The notes under the pieces were generated by a model. It did no database searches, was not told the DNA's origin, and saw only the letters and a program-made list of their open reading frames with translations. DNA of 64,000 nt from Chryseobacterium sp. 36-9 (GTDB lineage: Bacteria > Bacteroidota > Bacteroidia > Flavobacteriales > Weeksellaceae): the NCBI GenBank assembly GCA_001898785.1, contig MKVE01000017.1:345107-409106 (forward strand), written 5' to 3'. Below, one piece after another: positions 42,651 through 52,125 of the stretch; the first letter of the stretch is position 1, and each line of letters starts with the position of its first letter. The position numbers were made by a program, and so were the translations under genes.

Positions 42651-43490
42651 ATGCAAAGTATTAATATTTTAACCGAGGATAATTACAGTTTATCCGCACA
42701 TCTTTTTGAATCCAAAAATTCCAATAGAAAATTATTGTTGATTAACTCTGCAACAGGTGTTAAGCAACAGATTTATTTCTCCTTTGCTCAATTTTTTTCG
42801 GAGCAAGGATTTACGGTGATAACTTATGACTACAGAGGAATTGGACTTTCTAAGCCTGATGAAATGAAAGGTTTTGAAGCTTCGATGAGAATTTGGGGAA
42901 CTAAGGATTATAAAGCGGTTACGAATTATATTAAAACCAATTTTCCTGATGATCAGAAATTCTGCCTCGGACATTCGGTTGGAGCATTGATTTTAGGAAT
43001 GAATAAGGATTCCGAGATGTTTGATGAGTTTATTTTTGTAGGAACACAGAACGCTTTTGTCGGAAATCTAAAATTAAGAACAAAAATTGAAGCTTACCTC
43101 GGTTTTGGAATTGCTCAACCTTTATCGACCCGATTATTAGGCTATTTTCCAGCCAATTGGTTTGGTTTGGGCGAAAGTCTGCCTTCCGGAAGTGCCTTTG
43201 ATTGGCGAACTTTGATTCTTAATAAAAACTCAACTAATAAATTATTAGAAAAAGTCGATGATTTTTCCCGAAATTTGACTCAGAAAGTTTTCGTCATTAG
43301 AGCAGAAGACGATGTTTGGCTGACGGAAAAAGGTGTAAAATCTTTATTAGAAAATACGTATCCCAAGCTGAAACCGACTTACAGATTAGTCAAAACTTCG
43401 GAATCTGATAAAGGAGAAATAGGACATATTAATTTTTTCAGAAGCTATAATAAAAAGCTCTGGAATATTATTCTAAAAGAACTGAATTAA
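42651..43490 (+). CDS. Alpha/beta hydrolase
   Basis: A 279-residue serine hydrolase. The oxyanion region is VITYDYRGIGLSKPDE; the nucleophile elbow is CLGHSVGALILG (G-H-S-V-G); the acid is probably in FVIRAEDDVWLTEKG; the His is in IGHINFFR near the C-terminus. It has no signal peptide. The fold resembles the serine aminopeptidase S33/monoacylglycerol-lipase group. It shares one base (TAATG) with the HD hydrolase gene, so both are made together. Confidence 0.82.
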   Translation: MQSINILTEDNYSLSAHLFESKNSNRKLLLINSATGVKQQIYFSFAQFFSEQGFTVITYDYRGIGLSKPDEMKGFEASMRIWGTKDYKAVTNYIKTNFPDDQKFCLGHSVGALILGMNKDSEMFDEFIFVGTQNAFVGNLKLRTKIEAYLGFGIAQPLSTRLLGYFPANWFGLGESLPSGSAFDWRTLILNKNSTNKLLEKVDDFSRNLTQKVFVIRAEDDVWLTEKGVKSLLENTYPKLKPTYRLVKTSESDKGEIGHINFFRSYNKKLWNIILKELN

Positions 43491-44134
43491 TGGAATTGAT
43501 TAACAAAACAATAGAACTTGTCAAAGAAAAATTAGAAGGAACAGAATCCGGCCACGATTGGTTTCACATCGAACGTGTTTGGAAACTGAGTCTTAAAATT
43601 CACGAAAAAGAAGGTGGTAATCAATTAATTATAGAGTTAGCATCACTGTTGCATGACATCGCTGATCCAAAATTCCATAATGGTGATGAAACGATTGCTT
43701 CAAAAATCGTTAACCAATTTTTAACAGAGCAAAGCCTGGATCCGGAAACGATTGAAAAAGTAATTTTCATCATAGAAAATATGTCATTTAAAAACCGCAA
43801 TGATGCGCCGAAAGATCTGCCTCTGGAACTTAAAATTGTTCAGGATGCTGACAGGCTGGATGCGATTGGCGCGATTGGAATTGCAAGAACTTTCAATTTT
43901 GGAGGATATAAAAACAATCTGATGTATCATCCCGATATCGAACCCAAACTGAATCAGTCAAAAGAAGAATATAAAAAATCTAACGGAACCACAATCAATC
44001 ATTTCTATGAAAAATTATTGCTTCTTAAGGATTTGCTCAACACGGATACGGCTAAAGAAATCGCTGAACACAGGCATCAGTTTATGCTTCAGTTTCTTGA
44101 CGAGTTCTACAAAGAATGGAATGTCACTTTTTAA
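43490..44134 (+). CDS. HD-domain phosphohydrolase, YedJ-like
   Basis: A 214-residue HD-superfamily protein. Metal ligands are in GHDWFHIERVWKLSL, ASLLHDIADPKFHNGDE (the H-D pair) and QDADRLDAIGAIGIARTFNF. This matches the small YedJ/YpgQ-type phosphohydrolases, some of which dephosphorylate nucleotides. It is translationally coupled to the hydrolase gene upstream and ends 28 bases before the membrane-protein gene. Confidence 0.88.
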   Translation: MELINKTIELVKEKLEGTESGHDWFHIERVWKLSLKIHEKEGGNQLIIELASLLHDIADPKFHNGDETIASKIVNQFLTEQSLDPETIEKVIFIIENMSFKNRNDAPKDLPLELKIVQDADRLDAIGAIGIARTFNFGGYKNNLMYHPDIEPKLNQSKEEYKKSNGTTINHFYEKLLLLKDLLNTDTAKEIAEHRHQFMLQFLDEFYKEWNVTF

Positions 44135-44162
44135 TTAAAGATAAACCACTATCTTTGTTTTA

Positions 44163-44756
44163 ATGATAATCATTTTAATCCTCATTTTTCTCATAGTTGC
44201 TTTATTTTTGTCCGTTTTTCGTTCAGAAAAGTGGAATCTATGGAGTAAGATTGTCAGAGCTGTTATCACGATTTCGGCAGCCGCTTATTTTACATTTTGG
44301 TTCGTAGAAAGAAGTTTATCACAATTTTTGGAAAATTCTCTGGCGGTCCAGGTGGTCAATTATTTGCCACAGCCGATAGATTTTTATATTATCAGGATTC
44401 AGGATGGAAATGATAATCAGAGATTCAGTTCAAAACATGTTGGTCAGATTCGCCCGGAATATTTCCGAATCGAGTATCTTAATATGCAGAAATCCAATGA
44501 GTTTTGGGTCGTTGGATACATCGGGAAAGACAAACTCGTCTATTTTTCTCAGGTCGCTGTTCCCAACAAAAATGAGGACCAAATTGTAGAGGTCAGAAAC
44601 TATATTAATCATAGTCTCAAATTGTCCTCTGTTGCAACAGAAAAAGTAGCAGAGCTCAAGTACGACAATATCAAGCTCAGCATTTGGGTGACGCTGGATT
44701 TGCTTCTTATTTTTCTCAATTCGGTTTTGCTTTTCAGAGGTAGCAAAAAACATTAG
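44163..44756 (+). CDS. Membrane protein of unknown function
   Basis: A 197-residue protein with an N-terminal helix (about residues 1-18), a second helix (about 30-50), a soluble middle domain of about 115 residues and a C-terminal helix (about 174-192). The middle domain contains a strand-rich PQPIDFYIIRIQDGNDNQRF segment. I do not recognise a family. It follows the HD gene by 28 bases and probably belongs to the same transcript; no terminator is obvious after it. Confidence 0.65.
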   Translation: MIIILILIFLIVALFLSVFRSEKWNLWSKIVRAVITISAAAYFTFWFVERSLSQFLENSLAVQVVNYLPQPIDFYIIRIQDGNDNQRFSSKHVGQIRPEYFRIEYLNMQKSNEFWVVGYIGKDKLVYFSQVAVPNKNEDQIVEVRNYINHSLKLSSVATEKVAELKYDNIKLSIWVTLDLLLIFLNSVLLFRGSKKH

Positions 44757-44760
44757 ATGG

Positions 44761-44850
44761 TAATTGGGGCGACTTTAGCCGCCTTCTGTTTCCACTTGTC
44801 ACTCTGAGTCCCGAAGAGTTCGAGTCGGGCCGCTGCCATTCTCTGTTTTA
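44761..44850 (+). repeat. GC-richer non-coding stretch, possible dispersed repeat
   Basis: This is a short region of higher G+C than the flanks with no ORF. It contains GGGGCGACTTTAGCCGCC and GTCGGGCCGCTGCCATTC and a small imperfect hairpin around GAGTCCCGAAGAGTTCGAG. It looks like flavobacterial intergenic repeat debris, but no second copy is in this window. The rest of the 44757-45010 gap is AT-rich. Confidence 0.35.
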
Positions 44851-45010
44851 AAATTATTTCTAAAATAGAATTGCATTATTCATAAAAATTAATAATAAAA
44901 TTTAAATAAAATATCAAAATAGATTTTGAGATTCTGGTCAACTTTGTACATTTAGCGAGTAGAAAAATGGTACAATTACTGCAACCTTAATAGATCAAAT
45001 AAAATTAAAA

Positions 45011-46300
45011 ATGAATTTATCAAAACATATTGATTCAGCAAGCGATGCTTTTAAAGACTGGAAAAAAGTCCCTTTCGAGGATCGGCAAAAATTACTTCTC
45101 AACCTCGCTGATGTTCTTGAAAAAAATAAGGAAAAATTTGCGAAAACCATAACGACCGAGATGCACAAACCCATTTCACAAGCTATTGCTGAAATTGAAA
45201 AAAGTGCAGGAATGATAAAATATTATGCAGCCGCAGAAAATATTCTGAAACCTGAAAAAATCAAAACCGAGTTCAGTGTAAGTGAAGTTCATTATGAGGC
45301 GATGGGAATTATTTTGGGTGTAATGCCCTGGAATTTTCCTTTCTGGCAGGTTTTGAGGTTTGCGATTCCGGCAATTCTTGCAGGTAATGTAGTCATTTTG
45401 AAACATGCATCCATATGTTTTGGAAGTGGTGACGAAATTGAACTGGCCTTTAAAGAAGCTGGTTTTCCTGAATATGTTTTCAAAAATTTGAGAATCGGGC
45501 ATGATGAAATCAAAGAGATTTTGGAAAATCCTTTGGTAAGAGGTGTCAGTCTCACAGGAAGCGAAAAAGCTGGTGGAAGTGTTGCAGCTCTGGCTGGGAA
45601 AAATATTAAAAAATCAGTTTTGGAATTGGGCGGTAGCGATGCTTTTATTGTTCTTGAAGATTCCGATTTTGAGAAAGCAGCGAAAGACGGACCCTGGGCA
45701 AAGCTTCAAAATACAGGGCAGATTTGCAACGCTGCTAAACGTTTTATCGTTCATAAAGATGTTGAGAAAGATTTTGTCCCAAGATTTATTGAAGAATATA
45801 ATTCTTACCAACCAGCTGATCCGATGAAGAAAGAAACTAAGCTTGGAAAAATGGCAAGACCGGATCTGGCGGATGAACTGGAAAATCAATATAAAAAAGC
45901 TTTGAAAAATGGAGCAGAAGTAGTTCTGGCTTTAGAACGCATTTCAGAGAATGAGTTTCGTCCGGGAATTATCTTGGTAAAGGAAGGTAATCCGATTTTG
46001 CAGGAAGAATTGTTCGGGCCATTAGCCATTCTGATGATTGGAAAAAACGATGAAGAAATCCTGAAACTTGCGAATGATATTCCGTTTGGTTTAGGAAATT
46101 CGGTTTGGACTAGGGATAAAAAACGCGCTCAGTTTTTCATAGAAAATCTGGAATCGGGAACTGTTTCTATTAACAAAGCCACAAGTTCTGATACAAGGCT
46201 GCCTTTTGGTGGTGCAAAATCTTCTGGTTATGGCGTTGAGTTGTCTTTGCATGCTTTGAAGGAATTTACACAAGTTAAAACAGTGGTTGGCAATATTTAA
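45011..46300 (+). CDS. NAD(P)-dependent succinate-semialdehyde dehydrogenase family
   Basis: A 429-residue aldehyde dehydrogenase. Motifs are MGIILGVMPWNFPFWQVLR, the catalytic Glu in KKSVLELGGSDAFIVLEDSD, the catalytic Cys in LQNTGQICNAAKRFIV, and the C-terminal LPFGGAKSSGYGVELSLHAL. The GS-D-A version is the GabD/SAD-like group; the product would be succinate or a related acid. At 429 residues it is slightly shorter than many relatives (about 455) but looks complete. The gene is separate from the upstream run by a 254-bp gap. Confidence 0.9.
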   Translation: MNLSKHIDSASDAFKDWKKVPFEDRQKLLLNLADVLEKNKEKFAKTITTEMHKPISQAIAEIEKSAGMIKYYAAAENILKPEKIKTEFSVSEVHYEAMGIILGVMPWNFPFWQVLRFAIPAILAGNVVILKHASICFGSGDEIELAFKEAGFPEYVFKNLRIGHDEIKEILENPLVRGVSLTGSEKAGGSVAALAGKNIKKSVLELGGSDAFIVLEDSDFEKAAKDGPWAKLQNTGQICNAAKRFIVHKDVEKDFVPRFIEEYNSYQPADPMKKETKLGKMARPDLADELENQYKKALKNGAEVVLALERISENEFRPGIILVKEGNPILQEELFGPLAILMIGKNDEEILKLANDIPFGLGNSVWTRDKKRAQFFIENLESGTVSINKATSSDTRLPFGGAKSSGYGVELSLHALKEFTQVKTVVGNI

Positions 46301-46322
46301 AATTGACTTGACTGAAGAAAAT

Positions 46323-46360
46323 AAAAAACCGCTCAAATTTGTTTTGAACGGTTTTTGTTT
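46323..46360 (+). terminator. Terminator of the aldehyde dehydrogenase gene
   Basis: An A-rich AAAACCGCTCAAA arm and a TTTTGAACGGTTTTT arm form a stem with a bulge, and a T-rich tract follows. Confidence 0.75.
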
Positions 46361-46391
46361 TATTGACAAATCTTGCTTTATGTGGATTTCA

Positions 46392-46479
46392 TAGCCCCGA
46401 TTGCAACGGTTACCCCACAGCACGCTTTGGAAAAAGCCCTGGCGCGAGGAGTATGAGTGGAAAGCGGGATTAAGCTCCT
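46392..46479 (+). repeat. Interspersed repeat, copy 2
   Basis: It begins TAGCCCCGATTGCAACGG and ends GTGGAAAGCGGGATTAAGCTCC-like (GTGGAAAGCGGGATTA then AGCTCC). The core (46415-46460) is unlike that of copy 1 but also contains a small stem (GCTTTGGAAAAAGC). It fills the space between the aldehyde dehydrogenase terminator and the L,D-transpeptidase stop codon. No ORF lies in it. Confidence 0.72.
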
Positions 46480-46483
46480 AAAA

Positions 46484-47515
46484 TTAATTCATACTAGCCG
46501 AATCTTTGGTTTTAACAGCGAGTAGTGAGTCAGCTTTTGCTTTTTTCTCCATTTCAATTTGCTTTACAACTGCTTCTCGGTTGTCCTGTTCCTTAATGAT
46601 TTCTGACAGCTGAGGTTCAATGATTTTGTTCATCTCATCTTCCGAAATATTGTTAGCATCTGGTGAATCGAGCAATTTTTTCCATGGACGTCTTTTTCCC
46701 CAAGGATAATCACCGTAAACGATCAAAGGTGTTCCTTTGGCCCTGGTAGTTGCTCCGCCTTTGTTCAGGATCCATGTGTCTACCCAGGTGTACATCCATT
46801 TGGCGTCTTCTTCCAGCATCCTAAGACAAGAGTGGGATGCAGGATAACCAGGCATTGCGTACTGATGCCAGCCAATGCCATCAAAATTGGCAACATTGAC
46901 ATTCCAACGGAGTTTCCACTCGTCACTAACCGTTGATATGGCAACTTCTTTTTTCCAGTTGGCGAACATTAATCCCTTTTTTGTAGGTGTTGATTTTTTT
47001 CCCATACTGGTTGGTCCCCATTTAATAAGGTTTCCGTATTCGTAAACGCCAAAAGCCTGAATCGGATAGGAAAAGAAGACAAACTTTTTCACATTTTCCA
47101 AAGCTGTAACATGGCCTGGGAATGGTGAATATCTCAAGAAATCTTCTTCTATTTTTGCAGGGACAACCAGTGTATCTGCATTGCCAATGTTGGCTCTGTC
47201 AAGCCGATTAAGTGCCAGGATGGTGTAAAGGGCTTTGCCGGTAAATTCTTTTTTATTTTGTTGAGAAACAGAATCCTTGTTTTTATAAACCCATGGGAAA
47301 AAACCGAAATCTTTTCTCGGAATTACAACATCCGGGACTTCCGGTTTTTCTTCTTTCTTTTCCTCCTCTTTTTTCTCACCGGGATTCAAAATTTCTGTTA
47401 TCGGATTGTTTTTTTTATCCGGCGAAGACACAGATTCGTCTTTTTTACATTGAATCAGAAACAGGGAAAAAGCGATAAATAAAGGAAATGTGTTTTTAAT
47501 AGTTTTTATGTTCAT
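46484..47515 (-). CDS. L,D-transpeptidase (YkuD-type) lipoprotein
   Basis: About 343 residues. The start is placed at ATG 47515 (MNIKTIKNTFPLFIAFSLFL), which gives a clean lipoprotein signal with the lipobox L-I-Q-C. A Glu/Lys/Pro linker (about residues 45-65) follows. The catalytic motif is PASHSCLRMLEED with the nucleophile Cys and preceding His. Such enzymes make 3-3 cross-links or attach proteins to peptidoglycan. The lipid anchor implies an envelope location. The first Met in frame (47581) would hide the signal and is rejected. Confidence 0.85.
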   Translation of the reverse strand: MNIKTIKNTFPLFIAFSLFLIQCKKDESVSSPDKKNNPITEILNPGEKKEEEKKEEKPEVPDVVIPRKDFGFFPWVYKNKDSVSQQNKKEFTGKALYTILALNRLDRANIGNADTLVVPAKIEEDFLRYSPFPGHVTALENVKKFVFFSYPIQAFGVYEYGNLIKWGPTSMGKKSTPTKKGLMFANWKKEVAISTVSDEWKLRWNVNVANFDGIGWHQYAMPGYPASHSCLRMLEEDAKWMYTWVDTWILNKGGATTRAKGTPLIVYGDYPWGKRRPWKKLLDSPDANNISEDEMNKIIEPQLSEIIKEQDNREAVVKQIEMEKKAKADSLLAVKTKDSASMN

Positions 47516-47601
47516 GGTTTTTTCTTTCTCCGTCTTTAAGTTACAAAAAGAATACCATTTGATGGGAAAAAATAAGAACAATATATTATTTAAGACAAAA
47601 T

Positions 47602-48564
47602 TTAATTTTTAGAAATAATGTCTTTGATAATCTGTTTAGCGTGAATTCTGGAATTTTCTATGAACCAAAGATGTGTATCCCTTCCACCGCAAACAACGCC
47701 AGCGAGATAGATCCCATCCACATTGGTTTCCATAGTTTCGGGATTGTAGTCAGGATTCTGACATTCGCCTTTTAAAGTAATTCCAAGATTTTTTAAGAAT
47801 TCAAAGTCAGGAAGGTAGCCTGTCATAGCGAGAACAAAATCATTTTCGATTTCACGAATTTCCCCTTTATTGGTTTTGAAAATAACGGAATGCGGTTTCA
47901 CTTCCAAAAGCTCCGCGCCGAAAAAAGCATTGATGCTCCCTTCTTTGATTCTGTTTTCGATGTCTGGTTTTACCCAATATTTGACACCTCTGGAAATCTC
48001 TTTGTCACGAATAATCATTGTAACATTGCCACCTTTTCTGTAGATTTCCAAAGCCGCATCTACTGAAGAATTGCTGGAACCGACTACGACAACATTTTGA
48101 AAAGCATAAGGATATGGTTCTGTGTAATAATGCTTAACTTTTGGTAAATCTTCTCCCGGGATTTCCATCATATTCGGTATGTCGTAAAAACCGGTTGCGA
48201 TGACTACGTTTTTTGCAAAATAAATTTGCCTGCTGGTTTCAACCTGGAAAAAAGTAGATTTCCGGATATTGATAACTTTTTCGTAAGGTTTTATATTGAT
48301 TTCTTTTTGTCGCGCAATTCCCTGATAATATTCCAAAGCATCTTGTCTGCCGGGTTTAGGCTTGGCTGTGATGAATGGTATTTCGTCAATTTCCAGCCGG
48401 TCAGCTGTTGAGAAAAACGTCATATATAAGGGATAATTATAAAGACTGTTTGCCACCGTTCCTTTTTCGATAACGATATATTTCAGGCTGTTTTTCTTCG
48501 CCTCCAAAGCACAGGCTAAACCAATTGGACCTCCGCCAACAATAAGAACATCATATAATTCCAT
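47602..48564 (-). CDS. ypdA: YpdA-type putative bacillithiol disulfide reductase
   Basis: A 320-residue FAD/NAD(P)-binding oxidoreductase. The FAD-binding site is DVLIVGGGPIGLACALEAKK and the NAD(P) site is NVVVVGSSNSSVDAALEIYR. YSLYNYP-like NSLYNYPLYMTFFSTADRLE is typical of YpdA. It lacks the redox Cys pair of thioredoxin reductases, as expected. In Firmicutes YpdA reduces bacillithiol disulfide; Bacteroidota that make bacillithiol often carry it. It lies 25 bases downstream of cbpM on the same strand. Confidence 0.88.
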   Translation of the reverse strand: MELYDVLIVGGGPIGLACALEAKKNSLKYIVIEKGTVANSLYNYPLYMTFFSTADRLEIDEIPFITAKPKPGRQDALEYYQGIARQKEINIKPYEKVINIRKSTFFQVETSRQIYFAKNVVIATGFYDIPNMMEIPGEDLPKVKHYYTEPYPYAFQNVVVVGSSNSSVDAALEIYRKGGNVTMIIRDKEISRGVKYWVKPDIENRIKEGSINAFFGAELLEVKPHSVIFKTNKGEIREIENDFVLAMTGYLPDFEFLKNLGITLKGECQNPDYNPETMETNVDGIYLAGVVCGGRDTHLWFIENSRIHAKQIIKDIISKN

Positions 48565-48589
48565 TTCACAAATTTACAAAGAAAAACGG

Positions 48590-48895
48590 CTAAAACTCTG
48601 CATCTTCCCAGCTTTCAAATTTTGAGACATTCTGGAGTAACCGCCTGTTTTCACTTCTTAATTCTTCCATTTGACTCAAAAGTTTATGAATAATTTCAAT
48701 ACCGGGTAAATTAACCTCCAAGTCGTAGTGCCAGTTTGCAAAACGCTCAAGATGGGGTAACTCTTCGTAGATAATATAACGGACGCTATTCTCAGTTTCC
48801 GGATGTAGCAGTTCCGAATCTATCAGTTGGTCAAGAAAAGTATAATCTATTTTATATAACCTGATAACTTCTTCTATAGAGATTCTTTCGTTCAT
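48590..48895 (-). CDS. cbpM: Chaperone modulator CbpM-like protein
   Basis: A 101-residue MerR-HTH-like protein: RISIEEVIRLYKIDYTFLDQ, then YEELPHLERFANWHYDLEVN and a C-terminal coiled coil of about 25 residues. It is typical of CbpM, which inhibits the DnaJ-like CbpA. It begins 2 bases after the stop of the J-protein gene upstream, so co-translation and partnership are strongly supported. Confidence 0.85.
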   Translation of the reverse strand: MNERISIEEVIRLYKIDYTFLDQLIDSELLHPETENSVRYIIYEELPHLERFANWHYDLEVNLPGIEIIHKLLSQMEELRSENRRLLQNVSKFESWEDAEF

Positions 48896-48897
48896 AG

Positions 48898-49815
48898 CTA
48901 AGAATTTTTGAGTTGTTGAAACAGTTCTTTTTGTTTTTCGCTCAGGTTGGTCGGGATTTTTACATTGTAAGTCACATACAAATCACCTGCTTCGCCTTCC
49001 TTTTTATAGACCGGAAAACCTTTGCCTTTCAGCCTTACGGTTGTTCCGTTTTGAGTTTCCGGTTTCACTTTCAGATTAACAGAACCGTCAAGGGTCTGGA
49101 TATTAATATTACCTCCCAAAACGGCCGTGTAAAGATCCAGGTCGACAGAAGTCCTCAAATTATCACCTTCACGTTTAAAATCTTGATCTTCAGAAATGTT
49201 GAACGTAATATAAAGATCACCATTCGGTCCGCCATTTATTCCCGGATTGCCATGACCTTTCAGTTTGATTTGCTGTCCGTCATAAACACCTGCAGGAATT
49301 GTGATTCTCACTTTTTTGCCATTGATTTCAAAAGTTTGCTGATGGGTTTTTGCGGCATCTCTCAAACCGAGATTCAATTCAGCTGAAACGTCCTGACCTT
49401 TGAATTTTCCACTCGCACTTCCTCTTGAGCTCCTGCCAAAACCACCGCCACTTCCGCCAAACATCGACTGGAAAAAATCGGAAAAATCCTCGCCTTCTCC
49501 AAAATCCGCTCCGGAAAACCCGCTGCCGTAGTTCCCGGAATATTGTTGCTGCTGTCTCTGCTGTTGCTGTGCGCGTTCGTATTCTTCGCCATGTTTCCAG
49601 TGTTCGCCATATTTGTCATACTTTGCACGGTTTTCCGCATTGCTTAGAACTTCATTGGCTTCATTGATTTCTTTAAATTTTTTTTCCGCTTCCTTATCAT
49701 TCGGGTTCATATCCGGATGATATTTTCGCGCCAGCTTTCTATAGGCTTTCTTAACATCATCTGCTGATGCATTTTTATCAATGCCGAGAATTTTATAATA
49801 ATCTATAAACGCCAT
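48898..49815 (-). CDS. CbpA-type J-domain co-chaperone
   Basis: About 305 residues. The start is placed at ATG 49815 ([20 protein letters not shown]); a TTG two codons upstream is unlikely. The J domain spans residues 1-65 with the HPD motif ([10 protein letters not shown]). A Gln-rich then Gly/Phe/Ser-rich linker (about 80-135) follows, then the two DnaJ C-terminal substrate domains. No Cys-rich zinc domain is present, so it is a class B (CbpA/DjlB1-like) protein that stimulates DnaK. Confidence 0.92.
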   Translation of the reverse strand: MAFIDYYKILGIDKNASADDVKKAYRKLARKYHPDMNPNDKEAEKKFKEINEANEVLSNAENRAKYDKYGEHWKHGEEYERAQQQQRQQQQYSGNYGSGFSGADFGEGEDFSDFFQSMFGGSGGGFGRSSRGSASGKFKGQDVSAELNLGLRDAAKTHQQTFEINGKKVRITIPAGVYDGQQIKLKGHGNPGINGGPNGDLYITFNISEDQDFKREGDNLRTSVDLDLYTAVLGGNINIQTLDGSVNLKVKPETQNGTTVRLKGKGFPVYKKEGEAGDLYVTYNVKIPTNLSEKQKELFQQLKNS

Positions 49816-49944
49816 TATCAATTGGTTTTTATCTGGATTTAGTTGTTCTAAGTTAGCAATTTGCTGCCAAAAGACAAATTATTAATGCTTATTTTTCAGG
49901 AGCATCAACAGGCGGCTACTTTTCACTTTCGTTCATATTGCCAT

Positions 49945-50487
49945 TTATTTCTGTTCAACCCAAATTAAGTCAGAAGTTTTGTAACCGATTTCTTCAGCTT
50001 TTTTCAGAAACCTGTTTTTGATAGTTTCAGGAATGGTTTTCTCCCGCGATAGAAGCCAAAGGTATTTCAGGGTATTTCCAGCAACCAAAGCATATTTGTA
50101 ATCATCATCCAGGTCTATCACATTATAACCTGCCCAAAACGGTTTGAAGAACGAAACTTTAAGCCTTGCCTCATTTTCAGAATTGACGAATCTCGCTTCG
50201 CCTATACTTTGTTTCCATTCTTTTTTGACATAATCATAACCTTGGTTATCCACTTTTATTGTTCCGTCTGGATTTTTGGAATAAGTTGCTGTTACTTGAT
50301 TCATATTTTTCTCAAAACGATAATCGAAACGGGCAATCTCGTACCATTTACCAAGATATTTATCCGGATCAAAATTCTTTATAGCTGTCGCTTTATCAGG
50401 GATTCCCACAGAACAAGAATTGAGAAGAAAAATTCCTAAAATACTGAGGGAAACAGGAACTGCTAATTTTATGAATGCTTTTTTCAT
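49945..50487 (-). CDS. Lipocalin family lipoprotein (Blc-like)
   Basis: A 180-residue lipoprotein. The signal (VSLSILGIFLLNSC) carries the lipobox L-N-S-C. The lipocalin motif GKWYEIARFDYRFEKNMNQV is followed by ATYSKNPDGTIKVDN, WKQSIGEARF, and the late LWLLSREKTIPE, all shared with bacterial lipocalin Blc. The domain binds fatty acids or lysophospholipids at the outer membrane in characterised members. It is monocistronic. Confidence 0.9.
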   Translation of the reverse strand: MKKAFIKLAVPVSLSILGIFLLNSCSVGIPDKATAIKNFDPDKYLGKWYEIARFDYRFEKNMNQVTATYSKNPDGTIKVDNQGYDYVKKEWKQSIGEARFVNSENEARLKVSFFKPFWAGYNVIDLDDDYKYALVAGNTLKYLWLLSREKTIPETIKNRFLKKAEEIGYKTSDLIWVEQK

Positions 50488-50613
50488 ATTAAATTTTTTT
50501 CAGGATTTATTCAAAAATAATTCCATCATAGCAGTTTAATAATCCCGAAGTTGAAATATAAATGGGAAATTGATTATTTTTACAGAAAATAAAAGTTAAA
50601 TAATTAATAATCA

Positions 50614-52044
50614 ATGAAACTAAAATTACTTTCTGTTCTTTCTCTTGTGCTATTCAACCATGTTTTTGCGCAGTCAGAGAAGTTCTATGCTACCACAGAT
50701 TCTGAAAATGCAAAAGAGTTGAAGGCGAAATTCCCTGGAGAGATTGATATTGTTGGAGTGGAGGGAAACCAGTCCGCAATTCATCTTACAAAAAATGCTG
50801 CTGAATTTCTTCATCACAATGTTATTACACACGGTCCCGGATATGTTTACAAGTCGTCCAAGGAACAGGCTTTAGCAGCAATTAATAAAATAAAAAAGGC
50901 AAACAAAGTTTTGGCGTTTACAATTGACCAGGATGCCATTGTAAATTCTGCTATTGCAAAAGTTAATGCTGACAATATCAAGACTCATATTCAGGCTTTG
51001 GAAAATTACGGAACACGTCATCACACAACGGCAAAAGCTAAAACGGCTGTTCAGGATCTGAAAGCAAAATGGCAAAATCTGATTACTGCTTCCGGAAGGA
51101 ATGATGTTTCCGTTAGAATTGTAGACCATGTCGGAACGACAATGCCTTCTTTGGTTTTAACAATCAACGGAACTACAGCACCTAATGAATTTGTAATTGT
51201 TGGCGCTCACATGGATTCGATTACTAATAATACGAATAATGCACCCGGAGCGGATGATGATGCATCGGGAATTGCTACAATCTCTGAGATGATAAGGGTC
51301 TTGCTGAATATCAATTACAAACCCTCCAAAACTGTTGAGTTTATGGCTTATGCTGCAGAGGAAATCGGTTTGGTTGGTTCATCAGAAATAGCCCAGGATT
51401 ATGCGATGAATAATAAGGATGTGATTTCTTTTGTTCAGTTTGACATGACCAATTATAAAGGTTCCGCAAAAGATGTTTACCTCACTACGGATTCTTATAA
51501 TAGTAATGACCTTAATCTGTTCCTGATCGAACTGATGGAGCATTATAACAAAACCGGAACACATGCTTTTACTTACGGCAATACGATTTGTAACTATGGC
51601 TGTTCCGATCATTTTAGCTGGGCGGATAATGGCTACGATGCGGCTTTTCCTTTCGAAGCTTCTTTCTCACAGTATAATCCTAATATTCATACAACCAGTG
51701 ATAAGCTTTCCAATATGGGCAACAGCGCAACACACGCTGCCAAATTTGCAAAATTGGGATTGGAGTTTATTATTGAAACCGCAAAAGGTTCTGTCTTGTC
51801 GGTTTCCGATGCAGGTAATACAGTTAATATTTTTGTGAAAGATAAATCCCTGAACTACCAGTTAGGAAAAGAAACTGTGGAATCTGTTGTTGTTATTGAT
51901 GCAAGCGGAAGACAGCTGTTAGAATCTCATCAGCTTATCTCTTTTGGAAAAATTGATCTGAATAAAATCAATAATGGATTTTATTTAGCAGTTTTTACAA
52001 CCAAATCCGGAAAAGTAATTACTAAGAAGTTTATTTTAGAATAA
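50614..52044 (+). CDS. M28-family zinc aminopeptidase with T9SS tail
   Basis: A 476-residue exported enzyme. The signal (KLKLLSVLSLVLFNHVFA, then QS) precedes an N-propeptide-like region (to about residue 110) and the M28 catalytic domain with the two-zinc site: GAHMDSITN, GADDDASGIATI, FMAYAAEEIGLVGS (catalytic Glu) and VISFVQFDMTNYK, then NIHTTSDKL. The last about 80 residues form a T9SS sorting domain (DASGRQLLESHQLISFGKID, then NNGFYLAVFTTKSGK). It should be exported through type IX secretion and digest peptides outside the cell. Confidence 0.9.
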   Translation: MKLKLLSVLSLVLFNHVFAQSEKFYATTDSENAKELKAKFPGEIDIVGVEGNQSAIHLTKNAAEFLHHNVITHGPGYVYKSSKEQALAAINKIKKANKVLAFTIDQDAIVNSAIAKVNADNIKTHIQALENYGTRHHTTAKAKTAVQDLKAKWQNLITASGRNDVSVRIVDHVGTTMPSLVLTINGTTAPNEFVIVGAHMDSITNNTNNAPGADDDASGIATISEMIRVLLNINYKPSKTVEFMAYAAEEIGLVGSSEIAQDYAMNNKDVISFVQFDMTNYKGSAKDVYLTTDSYNSNDLNLFLIELMEHYNKTGTHAFTYGNTICNYGCSDHFSWADNGYDAAFPFEASFSQYNPNIHTTSDKLSNMGNSATHAAKFAKLGLEFIIETAKGSVLSVSDAGNTVNIFVKDKSLNYQLGKETVESVVVIDASGRQLLESHQLISFGKIDLNKINNGFYLAVFTTKSGKVITKKFILE

Positions 52045-52071
52045 TTATTAATTTAACATAAATGAAAACAT

Positions 52072-52110
52072 AAAGAGAAAATAGCAATTCTATTTTCTCT
52101 TTTATTTTAT
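52072..52110. terminator. Terminator between the M28 peptidase and ferredoxin genes
   Basis: The 13-bp perfect arms AAAGAGAAAATAG and CTATTTTCTCTTT with a CAATT loop are followed by T-rich sequence. It lies between convergent genes. Confidence 0.88.
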
Positions 52111-52125
52111 ATCAAATATTTAGAT

